64,000 nucleotides of DNA from CAYJDP01 sp964371025. Its GTDB lineage: Bacteria > Bacillota_I > Bacilli_A > RF39 > UBA660. Within the stretch, counting starts at the first letter, position 1. Every line of letters starts with the position of its first letter. The stretch spans positions 1-64,000 of the forward strand of contig CAYJKH010000004.1 of the NCBI GenBank assembly GCA_964371025.1. Direction: 5' to 3'. Below the pieces are notes generated by a model. The model was not told the origin of the DNA and ran no database searches. It saw only the letters and a list, made by a program, of their open reading frames with translations. The position numbers were made by a program, and so were the translations under genes. Below are positions 43,008 through 51,115 of the stretch, in pieces.

Positions 43008-44651
43008 ATGAGTAAAATTAAAATATTTAGTTTAGGTGGACTAAACGAAAATGGAAAAAACATGTATGTAGTAGAAGTAAATAAAGATATCTTTATATTT
43101 GATGCCGGAATAAAATATGATAATGATTCAAACTTAGGAATAGATTATATTTTACCTAATTTTGATTATGTTATTAAAAATAAAAAAAGAGTAAAAGGAA
43201 TATTTTTAACACACGGGCATGAAGCTAATATGGGAGCAGTTCCTGATATTTTAGAAAAAATACCAGAATTAACAATTTATGGGACTAAATTAACTTTAGA
43301 TATTGTGAAAAAGGATATATCTAATCCTGCTAAGTATAACTTTATTGAAATTAAAGCTCATACAAAAATTAAGTTTGGGAGAAATATAATTTTTCCAATC
43401 GCAGTAACACACTCAATACCAGATGCGGTATGTTATGTGTTATATACAGATCAAGGAGCAATTGTTTATACAGGAGATTTTGTATTTGATTCAACAGTAC
43501 CTGATATTTATAAAACTGATATTGGGAAACTAGCTTATGTAGGTAAACAAGGAGTTTTATGTTTATTAAGTGAATCATTTTATGCTGAAAAAAGAGGTCA
43601 CACTTCACCGAATAATAGAGCGACTTCTTTTATTAGAGAAGTTATTACTAAAAATAATAATAGAATAATTACAACTATATTTCCGTCACATTATTATAGA
43701 ATGCAAGAGGTTTTAAATGAAATATCTAAAACAAATCGTAAAGTAGTAATAATGGGTAAACAGTTACAAGAACTAATTAATAGTGCTTTAAAAGATGGAT
43801 ATTTAACATTTGATAAATCGAGAATTGGAACATTAGAGGATTTAGAATTAAAAGATGTTATTGTTTTAATTTCAGATTTAAAAGAACAACCTTTTGCTAA
43901 CTTACAAAGAATTATAAAAGGCTATGATAAGTTTATAAAAATAAAAGAGACTGATACTATTTTTATTACAGAACCTAGTTATCCAGGGATTGAAAAAAAT
44001 ATGGCTTTAATTATGGACGAGGTAGCAATGCTTGGAGCTAATGCAGTTAGTTTTGATAAAAAACATTTGTTACATCATGCATCTCAAGAAGATTTAATGT
44101 TAATGATAAATTTAATGAATCCAAAGTATTACTTTCCTGTAAAAGGTGACTATAAAAATCAATACGCTAATGCTGAAACTGCCGAAAAAGTTGGCATTAG
44201 TAAAGATAATATTATATTAAAACTAAATGGAGAAGTAGCTACGTTTGAAAAAGGTGAATTATCACAAGTTAAAGAAAATATTGAAGTAGATGAAATATTG
44301 ATAGATGGTAAAAATCAAGGAGATATCGGAGATTTAGTATTAAAGGATCGTGAAATTTTAAGTGAAAGTGGAATTGTTATAATTAGTTGTACAATTTCAA
44401 GAGCGACTAAAGAAGTTTTAGCAACTCCAGAAGTATTAACAAGAGGTTTTATTTATGTTAAAGAAAGCCAAGAATTAATTGAAAATACTAAAGAAATTGC
44501 TAAAGCAGCTATTGAAGATAACATCGAACTTAATGTAAAAAAAGTAGATTATACTAGAATAAAAACAGAAGTTCGTGATAAATTAGGAAGATTTTTCTAT
44601 AAAGAAACTGGATCTAAACCAATGATTATTACAGTTATTCAAGAAATCTAA
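43008..44651 (+). CDS. rnj: RNase J-family protein with degenerate active site (J2-like)
   Basis: A 547-residue metallo-beta-lactamase/beta-CASP ribonuclease by overall sequence (GGLNENGKNMYVVE, THSIPDAV, YTGDFVFD, LLSESFYAEKRG). The catalytic HxHxDH motif reads HGHEAN (residues 69-74), so the Asp and the last His are gone. The later HGEYR-type block reads PVKGDYKNQ, replacing another ligand histidine. These losses resemble the changes in RNase J2 of Bacillus, the weakly active partner of J1. A J1-type gene is expected elsewhere in the genome. The C-terminal RNA-binding domain is complete. Confidence 0.88.
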   Translation: MSKIKIFSLGGLNENGKNMYVVEVNKDIFIFDAGIKYDNDSNLGIDYILPNFDYVIKNKKRVKGIFLTHGHEANMGAVPDILEKIPELTIYGTKLTLDIVKKDISNPAKYNFIEIKAHTKIKFGRNIIFPIAVTHSIPDAVCYVLYTDQGAIVYTGDFVFDSTVPDIYKTDIGKLAYVGKQGVLCLLSESFYAEKRGHTSPNNRATSFIREVITKNNNRIITTIFPSHYYRMQEVLNEISKTNRKVVIMGKQLQELINSALKDGYLTFDKSRIGTLEDLELKDVIVLISDLKEQPFANLQRIIKGYDKFIKIKETDTIFITEPSYPGIEKNMALIMDEVAMLGANAVSFDKKHLLHHASQEDLMLMINLMNPKYYFPVKGDYKNQYANAETAEKVGISKDNIILKLNGEVATFEKGELSQVKENIEVDEILIDGKNQGDIGDLVLKDREILSESGIVIISCTISRATKEVLATPEVLTRGFIYVKESQELIENTKEIAKAAIEDNIELNVKKVDYTRIKTEVRDKLGRFFYKETGSKPMIITVIQEI

Positions 44652-44676
44652 AGATAAGTTAAACTTATCTTTTTTA
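44650..44676 (+). terminator. Terminator after the RNase J gene
   Basis: A 10-bp stem (44650-44659 with 44663-44672) overlapping the stop, followed by a T-run. Confidence 0.8.
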
Positions 44677-44757
44677 TTTGTGTTAAATTATGTAAAGTAG
44701 TCAATCTTGCTAAACATAACAATTTAAAATATGCTATTATATATATAGGTGATTCTT

Positions 44758-45582
44758 ATGTATATAAATGAATTTGATAATGATATAAAATATAAAATGT
44801 ATCGAGAGATAAGTGAAATATTAAAACCAAGTATATCGAAAAAAAATATATCAGACTATAAAATTATTTTTAATGAAAAATTACTTCCAGTAAGGATCTT
44901 TTATCCAAAAAGATTAGATTCAATTAAATCAATTATTATCTACTTACATGGAACTGGTAAAATTACAGGATTAACTAATTGTTATTCTTATGTATGTCAA
45001 GATTTAGCAAAAAAATGTGATCAATTAGTTATAGCAATTGATTATAATTATCCGTCTCTTTCTAATAGTTCATCTTTAGATGAAGTATATGATGTAGTTA
45101 AATATATTTATGATAATGCTAAAAAAATTGATATTTTAAGTGAAAAAATTACTGTTATGGGTGATTCTTTTGGAGCAACACTTGCTAGTAATATTTCAGA
45201 TTTAGCAAATAAAAATAAGGACTTCAATATTACAAAACAAGTATTTATATCGCCAATTATTATAAATAATGAAGTAAATAACATAAAGAGTGATTTTATT
45301 AAAGAAACTAAAAAAATTATAGATGATTATAAAAATAAAAATAAAACTCATAAATTATTTGAGTTAGAAAAAATGCATAATTCAACTCCCGATACTTTAA
45401 TTATTACTGGAGAAGCAGATCCTTTCAAAAAATCAATATTTAAATATTATGAAAATATAATAAAAAATAATAAAAAAAGTAAAATATATGAAATTCCTTA
45501 TGCTAGTCATAATATACTTGCAGATAAAAATTATAATTTATCGGATGATGTTTTTACACAAATAAAATTATTTTCAAAATAA
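44758..45582 (+). CDS. Alpha/beta hydrolase
   Basis: A 274-residue hydrolase of the esterase/lipase-like fold. The oxyanion motif is HGTG (residues 64-67, where many have HGGG), the nucleophile is S137 in MGDSFGATLAS, the acid is the Asp in ITGEADPFKKS, and the histidine is in YASHNIL near the end. No signal peptide, so cytoplasmic. The ATG at 44758 with AGGTGA ahead is preferred to the in-frame GTG nine bases earlier. Substrate unknown. It appears to lead a run of four or five cotranscribed genes. Confidence 0.85.
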   Translation: MYINEFDNDIKYKMYREISEILKPSISKKNISDYKIIFNEKLLPVRIFYPKRLDSIKSIIIYLHGTGKITGLTNCYSYVCQDLAKKCDQLVIAIDYNYPSLSNSSSLDEVYDVVKYIYDNAKKIDILSEKITVMGDSFGATLASNISDLANKNKDFNITKQVFISPIIINNEVNNIKSDFIKETKKIIDDYKNKNKTHKLFELEKMHNSTPDTLIITGEADPFKKSIFKYYENIIKNNKKSKIYEIPYASHNILADKNYNLSDDVFTQIKLFSK

Positions 45583-45591
45583 GGAGGAAGT

Positions 45592-46122
45592 ATGTCAAAA
45601 ATCGAAGTTAAAAAGAAATTAACAAAAAAAGAATTAGTTCAAATGTTACTTGAAAATAAAGAAATTAAAGAAGGTGACGAAGAAGAATTACTGGATTTAT
45701 TAATAGATCAACCAATAGCAATTGATATAGATAAACAAGAAGAATTGAATATAACATTTGGAGATAAGATGGCTGATAAACTTAGTGCAGTAGCAGGTAG
45801 TTGGTACTTTTTATTAACGTTTATAGCAGTTTTGATTGCTTGGATAGTGATGAATGGAATCTTATTTGCAACATCTTCTTTTGATCCATATCCATTTATT
45901 TTACTAAATTTAGTTTTATCATGTGTTGCAGCAGTACAAGCTCCAATTATTATGATGAGTCAAAATAGACAAAATAAAAAAGATAGTTTAAGGAATCATA
46001 ATGATTATAGGACGGATTTAAAAAGTGAATTAATACTAGAAGACTTACATGATAAAATAGAATATTTAATAAAAGAGAATAAAAAGATTAAAACATTATT
46101 GGAGGAGAAAAATGAAAAATAA
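45592..46122 (+). CDS. DUF1003 membrane protein
   Basis: A 176-residue protein of the DUF1003 family. It has a charged N-terminus, the family block FGDKMADKLSAVAGSWYFLLTF, two transmembrane helices (about residues 72-92 and 103-124) and the conserved QAPIIMMSQNRQNKKDSLR followed by a coiled coil. Function is unknown. It overlaps the next gene by 11 bases. Confidence 0.9.
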   Translation: MSKIEVKKKLTKKELVQMLLENKEIKEGDEEELLDLLIDQPIAIDIDKQEELNITFGDKMADKLSAVAGSWYFLLTFIAVLIAWIVMNGILFATSSFDPYPFILLNLVLSCVAAVQAPIIMMSQNRQNKKDSLRNHNDYRTDLKSELILEDLHDKIEYLIKENKKIKTLLEEKNEK

Positions 46123-46606
46123 AATATTTTTTCTTACTGTAGGGTTAATCTTTGTAGTAGGATGTCAGTCAGCCCCCAAAACTGATGAAGAATTTACAGA
46201 AGAAACAGACTTAGAATTAATAAGGTGTACAAGAAGTGTTGATCAAGATGATTTAACAGCAAATCTTAATTATACAGCATATTATAAAGGAGAATATTTG
46301 AAAATACTTTATAGTAGTGAAGCAGTTACATCTGATAATAATGAAACGTTAGAAGAATATAAAAGTGCTTATGAAAGAATTAATGAATCATATAAGGGGC
46401 TAGACGGGTATGAATCTGAGGTAATAAAAAAAGATAATACAGTAACTAAGGAAACATTAATAAAGTATGATATTGTTGATACGAATCGTCTTTTAGAAAT
46501 AGAGGGTAGTAGTGACAATGTTATTAATAGTGATGGAACTGTTTTAGTAAAAGAATGGAAAGAATTAGCAGAGAAATTCGGAGCAGTATGCGATGATATT
46601 AAATAA
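46112..46606 (+). CDS. Lipoprotein, DUF1307/YehR-like, with two cysteines
   Basis: A 164-residue lipoprotein. The signal peptide ends in a lipobox LIFVVGC, lipidated Cys at about residue 18. The mature chain resembles YehR-type DUF1307 lipoproteins in the segment YERINESYKGLDGYESEVIKKDNTVTKE, but the match is by eye only. It has two further cysteines, one near the start of the domain (LIRCTR) and one five residues from the end (AVCDDIK). Role unknown. It overlaps the DUF1003 gene and is probably cotranscribed with it. Confidence 0.75.
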   Translation: MKNKIFFLTVGLIFVVGCQSAPKTDEEFTEETDLELIRCTRSVDQDDLTANLNYTAYYKGEYLKILYSSEAVTSDNNETLEEYKSAYERINESYKGLDGYESEVIKKDNTVTKETLIKYDIVDTNRLLEIEGSSDNVINSDGTVLVKEWKELAEKFGAVCDDIK

Positions 46607-46622
46607 AATATAAGGAGTAAAG

Positions 46623-47180
46623 ATGGAGAGTTTCCGGTATAAAGAAGTAAAATATTTAAATAAAATAGAAAAGAAAGAAGTGAATGAGTTATTAAATAGC
46701 TCATTTCCGAAGGATCAAAGAACACCGTTATGGTATTTGATATTAAGAAGTAAAAATAAATATATAAAATTTTATGCTTTTTATGATGATGATAAACTTG
46801 TAGGACTTACATATTTTATATTAAGTGAAAACACGACATTTTTATTATATTTTGCAATAAATCCTAATATTAGAAGTAAAGGTTATGGAAGTAGATTGTT
46901 AAATTTTGTAAAAGAATATAAAAATGATAATAAAGTATTTTTAACAATTGAAGAAGTAGATAAAAAATATGATAATTATTGCCAAAGATTACAAAGATAT
47001 AATTTCTATATTAAGAATAATTTTACTTTAGAATCATTTTTAGTCCATGAATACGGAGACGGAGACTATATGTTTATGTCATATAATGGTAAATGTACTT
47101 TTACGGATTTAGAAAAAGCTATTAAGGTTTTAACGACTCCATTATTTTATAATTTTTATAAAGCAGAATTAAAAGAATAA
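46623..47180 (+). CDS. GNAT-family acetyltransferase
   Basis: A 185-residue N-acetyltransferase. The acetyl-CoA site is visible as FAINPNIRSKGYGSRLLNFV (about residues 78-97), preceded by the beta strands LVGLTYFILSENTTFLLY. The acceptor cannot be predicted. It is 16 bases after the lipoprotein gene and 12 before the leucine-rich-repeat gene. Confidence 0.85.
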   Translation: MESFRYKEVKYLNKIEKKEVNELLNSSFPKDQRTPLWYLILRSKNKYIKFYAFYDDDKLVGLTYFILSENTTFLLYFAINPNIRSKGYGSRLLNFVKEYKNDNKVFLTIEEVDKKYDNYCQRLQRYNFYIKNNFTLESFLVHEYGDGDYMFMSYNGKCTFTDLEKAIKVLTTPLFYNFYKAELKE

Positions 47181-47192
47181 AGAGGTGAATTT

Positions 47193-48836
47193 ATGAAAAA
47201 ATTAAAGAACTGTAAAGTTGAAATAATAGCATTATTTATAGTAATTATATTATTAATAGGGTCATCATATGCCTTATTTGTAATATCTAATCAAAGTACT
47301 AATGAAATAAAGTTTACAGGACATCAGTATCAATCTCTTGTCTTAAATGACACTGAAGCTACTTCTATTAATATGTTAAATGCATATCCTATGAGTGACT
47401 CTAAAGGATTAAGAACAACAGTTTATGAATTTACTTTAACAAATAATGATACAATATATCAAGATTATACTTTATATATTGATACTTATAAAGACCTTCC
47501 AAATGAGACTTTAGGGGAATATAAAAAGATATCATTTACAAAAAATGGAACAACTAATCCAGTAGTAGAATTATCAAGTTTACCAACTATGCCTTTAACT
47601 GAAGACGATCCAACTATGGATGATACTATTATGAAAAAAATCATTATAGACGAAGGATTAATTGCTCCAGGAGAAACTATAACTTATTCATATCAAATAT
47701 GGATAAAAGAGGATGCTCCTGATACTGTTCAAGGAACAATGTTTAATGGTAAAGTTAAAGTACTAGGTAGCCAAACTATTGAAAGGTATTCTGCGATGAA
47801 GGCAGTAGATGCTCCGGGTGGATGGTTTGAAGCGTTAGGAACTATATATCAAACTTCTGTTGCATATGATGAAATTAATGAAATTATCTTTGAAAAAAGT
47901 AGTGACACAACTTCATATGAAAATGCTATAAATAAATGGGACTTTTCCAATAATAATGATGAAAGTATCTTAGCGTATCTTGACAATAATAAAGTTTTTC
48001 ATATCCAGTCTGAAAATAAAATTTTAGCACCTGAAAGTTTAAATAATATGTTTGCTATTCCTATTACAAAAGTCAACTTTGAAAATTTTAGTACCATAAA
48101 TACAATAAATATGACTAATATGTTTAATTATAGTGAATTAACTAGTATAGATTTAAGTTCTTTTGATACAAGTAATGTAGTGGATATGAGCGAAATGTTT
48201 TATGAGAGTAAATTCACATCTTTAGACTTAAGTAATTTTGATACAAGCAAGGTTATAAAAATGAATAATATGTTTAAAGATACTGAAGTGCAAAGTTTAA
48301 ATTTATCTAGCTTTGATACAAGTAATGTAGTGGATATGAGCGGGATGTTTCAACTTAGTAAAGTTAATACTCTAAATTTAGATAATTTTAATACAAGTAA
48401 AGTAACAAATATGAGTAGTATGTTTGCCACAGAAACTATTCAAAATTTAAATATAAATAGTTTTGATACAAGCAATGTAGTAAATATGAGTTCAATGTTT
48501 GGAGAAATTGGAGAGATAAGTCTAAATTTAAGTTCATTTGATACAAGTAAAGTAACAGATATGGGATGGATGTTTTCAAATAGTGAAATTAGCAGCCTAG
48601 ATTTATCTAATTTTGATACAAGGCAAGTAACAGATATGGAATATATGTTTTATAATAGTGTTGTAACAAGTCTAGATTTAAATTCATTTGATACAAGTAA
48701 AGTAACAAATATGAGTAATATGTTTTTTGAAAGTGCTGTAACAACAGTATATGCAAGAACATTAGCTGATAAAACAAAATATGATACATCAAGTGGGAAA
48801 CCAACAGGTTTAAATGTAATTGTTGGAACCCCTTAA
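47193..48836 (+). CDS. BspA-type leucine-rich-repeat surface protein (DUF285)
   Basis: A 547-residue exported protein. An N-terminal hydrophobic segment (about residues 10-30) serves as signal or anchor. A beta-rich domain of about 180 residues follows and then a spacer domain with the usual entry to DUF285 repeats. Eight in-frame repeats of exactly 25 residues (from residue 316) carry the core FDTSxVxxMxxMF, the type found in Mycoplasma and gut Firmicutes surface proteins. The C-terminus ends ARTLADKTKYDTSSGKPTG without LPXTG. Probably involved in binding host or other cells. A terminator follows. Confidence 0.88.
   Translation: MKKLKNCKVEIIALFIVIILLIGSSYALFVISNQSTNEIKFTGHQYQSLVLNDTEATSINMLNAYPMSDSKGLRTTVYEFTLTNNDTIYQDYTLYIDTYKDLPNETLGEYKKISFTKNGTTNPVVELSSLPTMPLTEDDPTMDDTIMKKIIIDEGLIAPGETITYSYQIWIKEDAPDTVQGTMFNGKVKVLGSQTIERYSAMKAVDAPGGWFEALGTIYQTSVAYDEINEIIFEKSSDTTSYENAINKWDFSNNNDESILAYLDNNKVFHIQSENKILAPESLNNMFAIPITKVNFENFSTINTINMTNMFNYSELTSIDLSSFDTSNVVDMSEMFYESKFTSLDLSNFDTSKVIKMNNMFKDTEVQSLNLSSFDTSNVVDMSGMFQLSKVNTLNLDNFNTSKVTNMSSMFATETIQNLNINSFDTSNVVNMSSMFGEIGEISLNLSSFDTSKVTDMGWMFSNSEISSLDLSNFDTRQVTDMEYMFYNSVVTSLDLNSFDTSKVTNMSNMFFESAVTTVYARTLADKTKYDTSSGKPTGLNVIVGTP
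48138..48737 (+). repeat. Eight tandem 75-bp coding repeats (leucine-rich repeats)
   Basis: Eight units of exactly 75 bases inside the surface-protein gene. Some stretches are identical: 48162-48192 and 48312-48342 match over 31 bases, two units apart. The units are in frame, so gain or loss of one keeps the protein readable. Confidence 0.9.
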
Positions 48837-48847
48837 ATTAAGTTAAT

Positions 48848-48876
48848 AAAAGATTAGATAATTTCTAATCTTTTTT
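48848..48876 (+). terminator. Terminator after the leucine-rich-repeat gene
   Basis: An 11-bp stem AAAAGATTAGA/TCTAATCTTTT with a 5-base loop and T-run. Confidence 0.85.
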
Positions 48877-48918
48877 GTTTAATTATATTTATTTTTACTA
48901 GAAATTAGGAAGTAATTA

Positions 48919-48927
48919 TGTTAAAAT
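48919..48927 (+). promoter_or_regulatory. Extended -10 promoter before the 163-residue unknown gene
   Basis: TGT followed by TAAAAT (48922-48927), 23 bases ahead of the start. It probably also drives gltX and the ABC exporter. Confidence 0.5.
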
Positions 48928-48949
48928 AGATAAGAAAAGTGGAGGGAAT

Positions 48950-49441
48950 ATGTTAAAAATAAAAGGCGAAAAAGTAAAAGTTCAATCTAGTGAAATAAAT
49001 ATTAGACATCGTTATTTTGAAGAGTGTAATATTATAACGATTGGTTTAAGAACTAGTTTTTATCCAATATTAATAAATGATCGTATTGTTCATGGAACAA
49101 TTGAGGTTAGTGTTGATACTGATAATGTTAATTCTTTAAGAGAATTAAATGGTAAAGAGTTTAAGGAAGGGAAATTATCAGTTACTTTAAATGAAGATGG
49201 TATATGGAATACTTATAAGTACAATGAGTTTAAATTATCTTTTGGAGAGTATGAAGATAACTGTGTTAAAGTTGAACTAGAACTTGATGAAATTGAATTA
49301 AAGAAAAAATCTTATGTAGAAAGTATTTATACATTTAATGAAGAGAACTTAAATAAACATTTTGATATGTCAGATTTTTATGACAAGAAAATTATAAAAC
49401 AAATGAGTAATAAAGAAATTATTAAGTATTATACTAAATAA
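48950..49441 (+). CDS. Protein of unknown function, 163 residues
   Basis: Not recognised. A soluble protein without signal peptide or membrane segment, with alternating charged and hydrophobic residues that suggest a beta-sandwich (for example ILINDRIVHGTIEVSVDTDN) and a short helical C-terminus. A GGAGG site precedes the ATG. It is 15 bases ahead of gltX and probably cotranscribed with it. Confidence 0.7.
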   Translation: MLKIKGEKVKVQSSEINIRHRYFEECNIITIGLRTSFYPILINDRIVHGTIEVSVDTDNVNSLRELNGKEFKEGKLSVTLNEDGIWNTYKYNEFKLSFGEYEDNCVKVELELDEIELKKKSYVESIYTFNEENLNKHFDMSDFYDKKIIKQMSNKEIIKYYTK

Positions 49442-49456
49442 TAGGAAGGAGTTTAT

Positions 49457-51115
49457 ATGGAAGAAAAAATTAAAATAGCAGAGTTATTATTTCCTGATAA
49501 TAAATATAGTATTTCAGAAATTGAAAATATGTATAAACCTCGTGATTTAAATGATGGAGCAATGGTTACAAGACTGGGCCCATCTCCAACCGGATTTATT
49601 CATATGGGTAGTTTGTATGGATCTTTTATTGATAAAACTTTTGCTAATCAAACAAATGGAGTGTTTTTCTTAAGAATTGAAGATACGGATAGTAAAAGAG
49701 AAGTAGAAGGCGGTGTAGAAGGGGTATTTAATGACTTAAATACATTTAATTTAACTCCTGATGAAGGAGAATCGTTCGGTGGTAATTATGGACCTTATAA
49801 GCAGTCTTTAAGAAATGATATTTATCATTCTTATATTAAAAAAATGATTATAGATAATAAGGCATATCCATGTTTTATGAGTGAAAAAGAATTAGAAGCA
49901 ATTCGTGAAGAACAAGAAATTAATAAAACTAAGTTTGGAATATATGGACATTATGCAACAGATAGAGATTTATCATATGAAGAAATAGAAAATAAAATAA
50001 ATAATGGTGAAAGTTATGTAATTAGATTAAAGTCATTTGGTAATCCTAATAACACAGTAGTTATTAAAGATGCTATTAAAGGAGATATTACATTTCCAGA
50101 AAATGATATAGATTATGTTTTAATAAAAAAAGATAAAACACCAGTATACCATTTTGCTCATGTATGTGATGATTATTTAATGAAAACAACTCATGTTATA
50201 AGAGGAGACGAATGGTTATCAAGTACACCAGTTCACTATCAAATATTTAATTATCTTAATTTAGAAAAACCAATCTATGCTCATCACGGAACAGTTAATA
50301 AAATAGAGGATGGAAAAACTCGTAAAATTTCGAAAAGAAAAGATCCTGAGGCCAAAGCATCTTATTATGAAGAACAAGGAATTCCAGTAGAAGCTCTTCA
50401 CTTATACTTAGCTACAATTATGAACACTAATTTTGAAGAGTGGTATTTAGAAAATCCAACTAAAGGAATATCTGACTTTACTTTTACTTTTGATAAAATA
50501 CCTGTAAGTGGAACATTATTTGATTTAGAAAAACTAATGAATATTTCTAAAACTTATTTTTCTACTAAAAATACAAATGATATTTATGAAGAAGCTTTAA
50601 TTTATACAGAAAAGTTTGATAAAGAATTTAATTTATTAATGAAAAACAATAAAGAAAATATGATTAAATTTTTAAATATTGAAAAAGATGGAGACAGAGT
50701 TAGAAAAGATATTGCTAAATATAGTGATATTAAAGAAGAATTTTACTATGCCTTTGATGAACTATTTGAAAAGTATGCATATCTTAATATAGAAGATAAA
50801 TATGATACAGAGTTATTAAGTAAGTATATTGATTCTCTTGTTTTAGATAAGACAAAAGATGAGTGGTTTATGGCGACTAAAGAGTTTGCTATTAATAATG
50901 GTTTTGCACCAAATCCTAAAACGTATAAAAAAGATCCAGATAGTTATATTGGACATGTTGGAACATTATGCGAAGCATTAAGAGTAGTAGTTACTGGTAA
51001 GTCTAAATCTCCTGATTTATATGAAATACTTACAATCTTAGGAATTGATAAAATAAAAGAAAGATTAAAATTATATAAAAATATTGAAATAGGTAAGGAG
51101 AGATTAAATGATTAG
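49457..51115 (+). CDS. gltX: Glutamyl-tRNA synthetase
   Basis: Charges tRNA-Glu. Class I signatures are HMGS (in RLGPSPTGFIHMGSLYGSF) and KISKR (in RKISKRKDPEA). IRGDEWLSSTPVHYQIF and FLRIEDTDSKR are family blocks. The protein is longer than usual (552 residues), with an extra 40-residue N-terminal part before the first signature. It is of the divergent type found in some Clostridia and gut Firmicutes. Whether it charges tRNA-Gln as well cannot be told. It overlaps the next gene by 8 bases. Confidence 0.93.
   Translation: MEEKIKIAELLFPDNKYSISEIENMYKPRDLNDGAMVTRLGPSPTGFIHMGSLYGSFIDKTFANQTNGVFFLRIEDTDSKREVEGGVEGVFNDLNTFNLTPDEGESFGGNYGPYKQSLRNDIYHSYIKKMIIDNKAYPCFMSEKELEAIREEQEINKTKFGIYGHYATDRDLSYEEIENKINNGESYVIRLKSFGNPNNTVVIKDAIKGDITFPENDIDYVLIKKDKTPVYHFAHVCDDYLMKTTHVIRGDEWLSSTPVHYQIFNYLNLEKPIYAHHGTVNKIEDGKTRKISKRKDPEAKASYYEEQGIPVEALHLYLATIMNTNFEEWYLENPTKGISDFTFTFDKIPVSGTLFDLEKLMNISKTYFSTKNTNDIYEEALIYTEKFDKEFNLLMKNNKENMIKFLNIEKDGDRVRKDIAKYSDIKEEFYYAFDELFEKYAYLNIEDKYDTELLSKYIDSLVLDKTKDEWFMATKEFAINNGFAPNPKTYKKDPDSYIGHVGTLCEALRVVVTGKSKSPDLYEILTILGIDKIKERLKLYKNIEIGKERLND

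Noticed and set aside
48138..48737. Regular repeats that might suggest a CRISPR array
   Set aside because: Units are contiguous 75-bp coding repeats in frame with no spacers; they encode leucine-rich repeats.
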